From Candidatus Omnitrophota bacterium (GTDB lineage Bacteria > Omnitrophota > Gorgyraeia > 2-01-FULL-45-10), in NCBI GenBank assembly GCA_028716065.1, contig JAQUQN010000057.1:1-6886 (forward strand): DNA of 6,886 nt, written 5' to 3'. Below the pieces are notes generated by a model. That model was not told the origin of the DNA and ran no database searches. It saw only the letters and a program-made list of their open reading frames with translations. A program made the translations under genes and the position numbers. Below, in pieces: positions 1 through 4,754 of this stretch (positions are counted from its first letter, which is position 1; every line of letters starts with the position of its first letter).

Positions 1-1
1 C

Positions 2-199
2 CTGAGAGGTCCCACCGCTCCGGACAGGGCGGTAGCGGTAGATATGCTCGGCATATTGATAGTCGGCTTCTGCGCCATATTGAGCATTCCTACCGGGAGG
101 GATTGGTATATAGATATAGGTATAGCATGGGCGCTTCAGAGCTTCATAGGCATAATGGCGCTGTCAAAGTATCTGGAGGGAAAAGATTTCGATGAATGA
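2..199 (+). CDS. mrpF: MrpF/MnhF-like Na+/H+ antiporter subunit, 3' part only
   Basis: This is the last 65 codons of an open frame that enters from the left edge and stops at TGA 197-199. The visible protein begins with the family signature RGPTAPDRAVAVD (residues 2-14 of the fragment), which in MrpF follows the first transmembrane helix. Two hydrophobic segments follow (about MLGILIVGFCAILSI and IDIGIAWALQSFIGIMAL), then a short charged tail. MrpF is a small membrane subunit of the multi-subunit Mrp cation/proton antiporter; homologues also form the antiporter-like module of membrane-bound group 4 hydrogenases (MbhB in Pyrococcus). The first helix and the start codon lie outside the window. 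The stop overlaps the start of mrpG by 8 nt, the usual F-G gene order. The context downstream (hydrogenase ferredoxin and protease) favours a hydrogenase-linked Mrp module over a stand-alone antiporter, which is inference. Confidence 0.88.
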   Translation: MRGPTAPDRAVAVDMLGILIVGFCAILSIPTGRDWYIDIGIAWALQSFIGIMALSKYLEGKDFDE

Positions 200-527
200 G
201 CATGCGGGTATAGTCCTTATAATAACAGGCATCATATTCGACTTCTTCGGCTGTCTCGGCCTCATAAGGTTTCCGGACGTATACAACCGCCTCCAGGCCT
301 CGGCAAAATGCATAACGCTCGGGACCTGCGGCATACTTTTGGGACTATTTTTATTCAAAGGGTTTTCCGCCACAGGGATAAAGGCACTTCTCTGCCTCTT
401 ATTCATAATAGTAACGGCTCCTGTATCTGCGCATGCCCTGGCGAGAAGCGCCTATCTTTCGGGGGTCAAGCCCTGGGAGGGGACCGTGACGGATGCATAC
501 GGCAAAGAGAAAAAGGGGGAGAGATAA
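192..527 (+). CDS. mrpG: MrpG/MnhG-like Na+/H+ antiporter subunit
   Basis: This 111-residue protein has the usual MrpG length and layout: three hydrophobic segments at about residues 6-25, 41-56 and 63-82, then a short hydrophilic C-terminus. The family signature after helix 1 is seen as GLIRFPDVYNRLQASAKCITLG in two parts, residues 23-35 and 36-44. In canonical Mrp antiporters this block usually reads R-x-H-A; here the position of the histidine is Gln35. The ATG at 192 is supported by a GGAGGG at 175-180 and by overlap with the end of mrpF. It acts in the cytoplasmic membrane as part of the Mrp cation/proton antiporter, or of the Mrp-like module of a membrane-bound hydrogenase (MbhC equivalent). 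It is followed after 1 nt by the PhoU-like gene, so both are surely cotranscribed. Confidence 0.9.
   Translation: MNEHAGIVLIITGIIFDFFGCLGLIRFPDVYNRLQASAKCITLGTCGILLGLFLFKGFSATGIKALLCLLFIIVTAPVSAHALARSAYLSGVKPWEGTVTDAYGKEKKGER
515..521 (+). promoter_or_regulatory. Ribosome binding site that fixes the PhoU-like start
   Basis: GGGGGAG lies within the last codons of mrpG, 7 nt before the ATG at 529. The frame is open upstream to another ATG at 493, but that one would add 12 basic residues translated from inside mrpG and has no comparable purine tract at the right distance. The site therefore selects 529. Confidence 0.7.
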
Positions 528-528
528 T

Positions 529-1131
529 ATGGAGACGCGCGAGCTTAAGGACAGGATACTGGTGATGGCCGATAAGGTTTATGACAGTCTTATCCTGATA
601 GAGAAAGGTTTCATGGAGAATAAGCTCGAGATATTGGCCGAGGCCCTGAAAGAAGAGCATCTGGTAAATGAAATGGAGAAGATACTCACAAAGAACATAA
701 TAGAGCTGTCGAAGACGGTAAAGACAGATAAAGAAAAGAAGGACCTGGCCATTACGGAACAGGTAGTCGAGACGCTCGAACGGATGGGCGATGAGGCCAC
801 CGGCCTTATAGAGAGGATAGAGATAAAGGTTGTGGAACACCTCTTATTCAGCGACCTCGGCGTAAGTGAGTTCAATGAAACGTTCGATGTGATGGAATCG
901 TCTGTCGTCATGATGCGGGACTTTCTCAGGAACGGCAGGAGCGAACTGAAAGATAAGATAATAGACAACGGTTTTCATGTCAAGGACCTGGTAGAGCGAT
1001 ACAGAAAAGAGCATTTTGAGAGGCTGGTTCAGGGGATATGCACGCCTATGGCAGCCAATATGTACTTCGACATGCTCGACTTTACCGGGAACATCGCCAG
1101 GCACGCGTCCAATATAGTAAAATTATTTTAA
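529..1131 (+). CDS. PhoU-domain protein, possible ion-transport regulator
   Basis: The 200-residue, almost wholly helical and highly charged soluble protein has the layout of a PhoU domain: two three-helix repeats of about 100 residues. Repeat 1 carries the family's metal-site motif near residues 84-97 (ERMGDEATGLIERI, with Glu84 and Asp88). The matching stretch of repeat 2 (about 187-196, GNIARHASNI) keeps the helix pattern and the His-Ala-x-Asn-Ile end but has Gly and Arg where acidic metal ligands are expected. There is no transmembrane segment and no TrkA_C domain. PhoU proteins control phosphate uptake with PhoR/PstB, while PhoU-like domains are also attached to Na+/phosphate symporters. 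No pst, pho or pit gene is visible here; the gene sits 1 nt after mrpG and 19 nt before a hydrogenase ferredoxin. A role in tuning the antiporter/hydrogenase complex is inference from position. Fold assignment is fairly sure, function is not. Confidence 0.78.
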   Translation: METRELKDRILVMADKVYDSLILIEKGFMENKLEILAEALKEEHLVNEMEKILTKNIIELSKTVKTDKEKKDLAITEQVVETLERMGDEATGLIERIEIKVVEHLLFSDLGVSEFNETFDVMESSVVMMRDFLRNGRSELKDKIIDNGFHVKDLVERYRKEHFERLVQGICTPMAANMYFDMLDFTGNIARHASNIVKLF

Positions 1132-1150
1132 TTTCGTCAATATCAAGATT

Positions 1151-1822
1151 ATGAGATATCCTAAGATAAGAGAGCTTATAGAAGCGGTCAAGGCGCTGGT
1201 GTCGGGACCCTACACGTCAAAGTATCCCATCAAACCTATTGAACCTGCGAAGAGATTCAGGGGAAAACTGGAATATTCGAATGAGGGATGCATAGGCTGC
1301 GGGGCATGCGCCCTCGTTTGTCCGGTAAGGGCCATAGAGATGCGCGATACCGTCACCAAGGATAAGGCTGTGCGCAGGATGAGGGTGCATCTGGACGAAT
1401 GCCATTATTGCGGCCAGTGCAGCGCGCTCTGCACCACGAAAGAAGATATGCCTCCCGGCATCAGGCATACGACGAAATTCGACCTCGCGGGATTCGACAG
1501 AAAAGAGATGGTCTCCGAGACGGATGATAAGGAGCTTGCTCTGTGCGAGGTCTGCGGCGATGTTGTCACGGCCAGGGCCCATCTCGAATGGCTGGCGAAG
1601 AAGTTGGGCCCGCTCGCTTTTTCAAACCCTTCCTTATTCATATCCTCATTGAAAAACCTCGGATTCTCCGAAGACGTCTTTCAGGCCGTCAAAGACAACC
1701 TTCTCGCCCGCCGGCAAGAGCCCGGGGCCGGCCGGGAGCCTGCAGGCGGATTGATAAGGTCCGACAGGATCAAGGTGCTCTGTTCCAAGTGCAGGAGAAG
1801 CGTAACAATTGAGAAGTTCTGA
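1151..1822 (+). CDS. HycF/HyfH-like (NuoI-type) 2x[4Fe-4S] ferredoxin subunit of a group 4 hydrogenase
   Basis: This 223-residue protein carries two [4Fe-4S] cluster motifs: Cys47, 50, 53, 57 (CIGCGACALVCP) and Cys84, 87, 90, 94 (CHYCGQCSALC). The N-terminal stretch Y-P-x-x-P-I then F-R-G-K before the first motif matches what I recall of E. coli HycF and of NuoI relatives. A C-terminal extension has two further CxxC pairs, Cys132/135 and Cys211/214, a likely zinc or rubredoxin-like site also found in HycF. That extension separates it from plain respiratory NuoI. The second cluster motif ends Cys-Thr instead of the common Cys-Pro. The subunit would pass electrons on the cytoplasmic face of a membrane-bound hydrogenase complex (HycF, HyfH, MbhN role). 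ATG 1151 lacks a clear Shine-Dalgarno sequence but is the only start that fits the family length. The 3' end overlaps the next gene, hycI-like, by 14 nt. Confidence 0.85.
   Translation: MRYPKIRELIEAVKALVSGPYTSKYPIKPIEPAKRFRGKLEYSNEGCIGCGACALVCPVRAIEMRDTVTKDKAVRRMRVHLDECHYCGQCSALCTTKEDMPPGIRHTTKFDLAGFDRKEMVSETDDKELALCEVCGDVVTARAHLEWLAKKLGPLAFSNPSLFISSLKNLGFSEDVFQAVKDNLLARRQEPGAGREPAGGLIRSDRIKVLCSKCRRSVTIEKF
1793..1797 (+). promoter_or_regulatory. Candidate ribosome binding site for the TTG-started protease gene
   Basis: AGGAG inside the last codons of the ferredoxin gene lies 11 nt before TTG 1809. The spacing is a little long. An in-frame TAA at 1803-1805 rules out any earlier start, and the next ATG (1875) would remove the conserved N-terminal motif, so TTG 1809 is the only reasonable start. 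Confidence 0.5.
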
Positions 1823-2276
1823 TATAAAAGAGAGGCTTAAGGGGTCGGTAGCCGTAATAGGCATCGGCAATATAATGCGCGGCGATGACGGCTGCGGCCC
1901 TAAATTCATAGAAGGCCTCAGGAAGAGGAATACGAAGGCCTTTCTGTTCGATTGCGGCACTGTCCCGGAAAATTATATATTTCCTATATTGACCACATCC
2001 TGCGATACGATCGTCCTTGTCGATGCGGCCGATCTCAAAATGGCTCCCGGCAGCATCAAGGTCTTGTCTCTTGCGGAGGTGTCCGGCTCCGGCCTCTCAA
2101 CCCATAACTCTTCTCTCAGGTTATTTACGGACCTGCTCATGACCGGCAGGGACAATCTGAATATCTTTGTGGTATCTATCCAGCCGAGGAGCATCGCTTT
2201 CGGAGAACCTTTGAGCGAAGAGATGATATCCGGCATAGAGGCCTTGACCGAGGCCTTTGTAGAGGCACTGGCATGA
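1809..2276 (+). CDS. hycI: HycI-type [NiFe] hydrogenase maturation endopeptidase
   Basis: This 155-residue protein has the diagnostic features of the HycI/HyaD peptidase family (M52). They are GIGNIMRGDDGCGP at residues 18-31, VDAADL at 71-76, the STHNSSL block at 97-103, and a late IQP at 125-127. By recall of E. coli HycI the nickel-sensing residues Asp16, Asp62 and His90 correspond to Asp27, Asp72 and His99, all present. The enzyme removes the C-terminal tail of the hydrogenase large subunit after nickel insertion. Its presence shows that the adjacent electron-transfer genes belong to a real [NiFe] hydrogenase and not to complex I, whose NuoD needs no such cleavage. The large subunit is not in the window and should lie upstream. 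Translation starts at TTG 1809 inside the ferredoxin gene, and the stop overlaps the pabB start (ATGA), so expression is probably translationally coupled on both sides. Confidence 0.9.
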   Translation: MRSSDIKERLKGSVAVIGIGNIMRGDDGCGPKFIEGLRKRNTKAFLFDCGTVPENYIFPILTTSCDTIVLVDAADLKMAPGSIKVLSLAEVSGSGLSTHNSSLRLFTDLLMTGRDNLNIFVVSIQPRSIAFGEPLSEEMISGIEALTEAFVEALA

Positions 2277-3577
2277 CAGCGGATACGCAATCCCCCCATA
2301 TGCTCTTCACGGAGATGAAGGACAGGCCTTACAGCTTCTTTCTCGACAGCGCCGCCGGCAGCAGCAACCTATGTGTAAATTCCTTCATGGGGTCCGATCC
2401 CTTCCTGATATTTAAAAGCAAACATGATTTAATTACCCTTGAATGGGCAGATGGCAGAAAAGAAAATATACGCTCCAATCCTTTCTCCGTGTTGAAGGAA
2501 CTCTTCGGCAGATTCAGCAAAGACCGTACGGAGGAGATGATGCCGTTCGCATCGGGCGGGGTCGGATATTTTGCTTATGATATGAAGGATTTTATCGAAA
2601 CCCTGCCGGATATCGCGAAAGATGATATCGGCATCCCGGACTGCATCATCGGATTTTATGATAAAGTGACGCGATGCGGCGCTTCGGTATCCAGAGACAG
2701 CCGGCAGCCGGAGAAGATGGGGAAGCCGTCTTATAGCGGATTGAGATCGAATTTTTCCAAAACAGAATATATGAAGACCGTGGAGAAGGCAAAAGAATAT
2801 ATAAGGAAGGGAGACATATATCAGGTCAACCTTTCACAGAGATTCGAGGCGGACCTCAATATGGAACCGTATGATCTCTATCTCAGGCTGCGGGAGACAA
2901 GTCCCGCGCCTTTCTCTTCTTACCTGAATTTCGGCGATGTGACCGTGATAAGTTCGTCCCCCGAAAGATTTCTGATGAAAAAGGGGCCTTACGTAGAGAC
3001 GAGGCCGATAAAAGGGACAAGGCCCCGTTCGGCAGACCCGCTCATGGACGAATTTAATGAAAGAGAGCTTCTCGCGAGCTATAAAGATAGGGCTGAACAC
3101 ATAATGATAGTCGACCTTGAAAGGAATGACCTGGGCAGGATATGCGAATACGGCTCCGTAAGGCCGGCGGAATTCATAACGCTGGAAAAATATTCCACCG
3201 TATTTCATCTCGTCTCAACGGTTTCCGGAAGGCTGAAGGAGGGGATCGGCCCGATAGATTGCCTCCTATCCGCGTTTCCAGGCGGCTCCATAACCGGGGC
3301 GCCGAAAATACGCTCCATGCAGATAATAGAAGAACTCGAACCGGTCAAGAGATCGCTATATACGGGCGCGATCGGCTATATTTCATTCGACGGGGATATG
3401 GATACGTCCATAGCGATAAGGACGATGATAGTAAAGGGCGGCAAGATATACTTTCAGGTAGGCGGCGGCATCGTCTTTGACTCGGACCCGGAGAAAGAGT
3501 ATTACGAGACGCTCGATAAGGCAAAGGGCATCATGGATGCGCTGGAGATCGAGAGTTCGCTAATTTCGCGGAGATGA
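2273..3577 (+). CDS. pabB: Aminodeoxychorismate synthase component I
   Basis: This 434-residue chorismate-binding enzyme has a variable N-terminal lobe (about 1-155) and a complete catalytic domain (about 160-428). Key motifs are KGDIYQVNLSQRF (179-191), SSSPERF (227-233), PIKGTRPR (245-252), EHIMIVDLERNDLG (275-288), GGSITGAPK (337-345) and GGGIVFDSDPEKEY (397-410). The Lys247 of PIKGT is the residue that forms the covalent intermediate in PabB; anthranilate synthase TrpE has Ala there (PIAGT), so this is PabB and not TrpE. The reaction converts chorismate and ammonia to 4-amino-4-deoxychorismate, the first step to p-aminobenzoate and folate. No glutaminase partner (PabA/TrpG) is present in the window and none is fused, so it must come from elsewhere. 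ATG 2273 overlaps the hycI stop by 4 nt and has AGAGG at 2261-2265. A class IV aminotransferase-fold lyase follows after 1 nt. Confidence 0.94.
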   Translation: MTADTQSPHMLFTEMKDRPYSFFLDSAAGSSNLCVNSFMGSDPFLIFKSKHDLITLEWADGRKENIRSNPFSVLKELFGRFSKDRTEEMMPFASGGVGYFAYDMKDFIETLPDIAKDDIGIPDCIIGFYDKVTRCGASVSRDSRQPEKMGKPSYSGLRSNFSKTEYMKTVEKAKEYIRKGDIYQVNLSQRFEADLNMEPYDLYLRLRETSPAPFSSYLNFGDVTVISSSPERFLMKKGPYVETRPIKGTRPRSADPLMDEFNERELLASYKDRAEHIMIVDLERNDLGRICEYGSVRPAEFITLEKYSTVFHLVSTVSGRLKEGIGPIDCLLSAFPGGSITGAPKIRSMQIIEELEPVKRSLYTGAIGYISFDGDMDTSIAIRTMIVKGGKIYFQVGGGIVFDSDPEKEYYETLDKAKGIMDALEIESSLISRR

Positions 3578-3578
3578 C

Positions 3579-4433
3579 ATGTATAAGATCTGGATGAACG
3601 GAAAGCTACTCGACGAAGATAAGGCGAAGATCCCGGTATACGACAGAGGCTTCATGTATGGCGATGGCCTATTCGAGACGATGAGAAGCTACTCCGGCAA
3701 TATCTTCAGGCTGGACGATCATATTAACAGGCTTCTAAGGTCGATGAAACTTTTTAAGATGAGATCGCTTTACGGCAGCGGGTATTATAAAAAGATCGTT
3801 AACGATACTTTGAAAGCAAATGCTCTGTCCGATGCCTATGTTAAACTTATAGTTACGAGAGGCGAAGGCAGATTCGGCATCGCTCACAAAGACTCATTCA
3901 AACCGAATACGGTCATAGTGGCAAAACATTTCGAGGGTTATCCGGATTGGGCATTCAGGAATGGATTGAGCGCAAAGGTGACCGGCATCCAGAATGACCG
4001 TTCGATGATAGCCGGTGTAAAATCGTTAAATTACCTTCCTTATATACTTGCGAGGCTTGAAGCGCAGGGGAGGGGTTTCGATGAAGCTATCCTTACCAAT
4101 ACCGGAGGCTGCGTAACCGAGGCAGCTACGAGCAATATCTTCTTAGTAAAGGGCAAGTCGCTCATAACGCCTTCGATAGATAGCGGCATCCTGCCCGGCA
4201 TTACCAGGAAAGTCATCATCGATATCGCGCAAGGCCTCCCGATGAAGGTTGAGGAAAGGGCCGTATCGGTCCGCGAACTTTTCAAAGCGGATGAACTGTT
4301 TCTCACCAATTCTCTTGCCGAAGTCCTGCCCGTTACAAGAGTAGATTCAAAGAGGGTGGGCCGCGGCCTGCCGGGGAAGGTAACGGGGACCCTTCACGCA
4401 TCATACCGCAGACGCGTCAACAAAAACAGGTGA
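3579..4433 (+). CDS. pabC: Class IV PLP enzyme, probable aminodeoxychorismate lyase
   Basis: This 284-residue protein of the fold-type IV PLP family (PabC, branched-chain and D-amino acid aminotransferases) has the expected size. The N-terminal block YDRGFMYGDGLFETMR spans residues 21-36. The Schiff-base lysine is Lys148 in VKSLNYL, and the cofactor-binding glutamate is Glu181 in TEAATSNIF (180-188). GILPGITR follows at 203-210 and LFLTNSLAEVLPV at 240-252. Sequence motifs alone do not cleanly separate lyase from transaminases. The position 1 nt after pabB makes PabC, which splits aminodeoxychorismate to p-aminobenzoate and pyruvate, the best call. ATG 3579 has GGAG at 3570-3573, 5 nt upstream. 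This is the last gene of the first operon; no clear terminator hairpin follows the TGA at 4431-4433. Confidence 0.82.
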   Translation: MYKIWMNGKLLDEDKAKIPVYDRGFMYGDGLFETMRSYSGNIFRLDDHINRLLRSMKLFKMRSLYGSGYYKKIVNDTLKANALSDAYVKLIVTRGEGRFGIAHKDSFKPNTVIVAKHFEGYPDWAFRNGLSAKVTGIQNDRSMIAGVKSLNYLPYILARLEAQGRGFDEAILTNTGGCVTEAATSNIFLVKGKSLITPSIDSGILPGITRKVIIDIAQGLPMKVEERAVSVRELFKADELFLTNSLAEVLPVTRVDSKRVGRGLPGKVTGTLHASYRRRVNKNR

Positions 4434-4437
4434 TAAA

Positions 4438-4446
4438 GGATCATGC
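4438..4446 (+). repeat. Direct repeat copy 1 (GGATCATGC), possible operator half
   Basis: The 9-mer GGATCATGC recurs as AGGTCATGC exactly 30 bp downstream (7 of 9 identical, six contiguous). This copy lies just upstream of the -35 element. Thirty bp is about three helical turns, so both copies would face the same side of the DNA. It is short enough to be chance. Confidence 0.3.
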
Positions 4447-4453
4447 GAAAGAT

Positions 4454-4482
4454 TTGCCTTTAGCCCCAGGTCATGCTATACT
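4454..4482 (+). promoter_or_regulatory. Sigma70-type promoter for the MerR-secretin operon
   Basis: A -35 element TTGCCT (4454-4459) and a -10 element TATACT (4477-4482) are separated by 17 bp, and TGC immediately before the -10 gives an extended -10. Transcription would begin near 4489-4490, leaving a leader of about 43 nt before ATG 4533. A second perfect TATAAT at 4486-4491 lacks a fitting -35. A weaker pair, TTGAGT 4492-4497 and TAAAAT 4513-4518, has only 15-bp spacing and would give an almost leaderless mRNA. This is the only sizeable intergenic gap in the window, consistent with a new transcription unit. Confidence 0.68.
4468..4476 (+). repeat. Direct repeat copy 2 (AGGTCATGC), abutting the -10
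   Basis: This is the second copy of the repeat at 4438-4446. It lies in the promoter spacer and ends directly against TATACT, where MerR-family proteins typically bind. That makes autoregulation by the downstream MerR-type protein possible, but this is inference from placement only. Confidence 0.3.
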
Positions 4483-4532
4483 TATTATAATTTGAGTAAC
4501 TACTATAACTGCTAAAATCATTCAATCTCTCT

Positions 4533-4754
4533 ATGAAGAAGATATCCGCACAGGACGTCGTAAAGAAGTTCAATATCAAATATCATACCCTTAACTATTA
4601 CACGGTCATAGGCCTGCTGCCCTTTTCCGGCAGGAGCGGAAACCAGAGGATGTATGATGAGGGCGAGGTCAGGCGCAGGATGGTGGAGATATCGCGCCTT
4701 TCGCAGGAAGGGTATCCGTTGAGCCTTATACGCAAAAAGCTGGTGGGCATATGA
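4533..4754 (+). CDS. Minimal MerR-type helix-turn-helix DNA-binding protein
   Basis: The 73-residue protein is almost nothing but a winged MerR DNA-binding domain. A helix-turn-helix (about 5-22: ISAQDVVKKFNIKYHTLN region) is followed by the family hallmark YYTVIGLLP (22-30), the wing with Arg39 and Tyr41 (NQRMYDEGEV, 37-46), and the second helix pair ending in LSQEGYPLSLIRKKL (56-70). It stops there: the long coiled-coil helix for dimerisation and the effector domain of ordinary MerR proteins are absent, as in the 68-residue Streptomyces regulator BldC. There is no obvious Shine-Dalgarno sequence before ATG 4533. The start fits because family proteins begin just before this helix. It is first in its operon and overlaps the secretin start (ATGA), so it is likely to control this secretion or pilus locus or itself. 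The frame is not truncated by visible mutation, because the following gene begins in its stop codon. Confidence 0.82.
   Translation: MKKISAQDVVKKFNIKYHTLNYYTVIGLLPFSGRSGNQRMYDEGEVRRRMVEISRLSQEGYPLSLIRKKLVGI

Noticed and set aside
493..531. Longer PhoU-like start at ATG 493
   Set aside because: It would add 12 basic residues read from inside mrpG. The GGGGGAG at 515-521 fits ATG 529, and PhoU proteins begin at about that point.
466..840. Minus-strand open frame opposite the PhoU-like gene
   Set aside because: The translation has no recognisable family or domain pattern and fully overlaps a confidently assigned plus-strand gene.
1132..1150. Separate promoter for the ferredoxin gene in the AT-rich 19-nt gap
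   Set aside because: TATAGT at 1113-1118 resembles a -10, but no -35-like hexamer lies 16-18 bp upstream.
1151..1822. Respiratory complex I subunit NuoI
   Set aside because: The C-terminal CxxC pairs and the adjacent HycI protease point to a hydrogenase HycF/HyfH-type subunit.
2273..3577. Anthranilate synthase component I (trpE) for the chorismate enzyme
   Set aside because: The motif is PIKGT with Lys247, typical of PabB; TrpE has PIAGT. The following class IV PLP gene also fits PabC.
4434..4461. Terminator hairpin after the pabC-like gene
   Set aside because: Only a 5-bp pairing (AAAGG with CCTTT) with a 16-base or longer loop and no T-run could be found, so no terminator is called.
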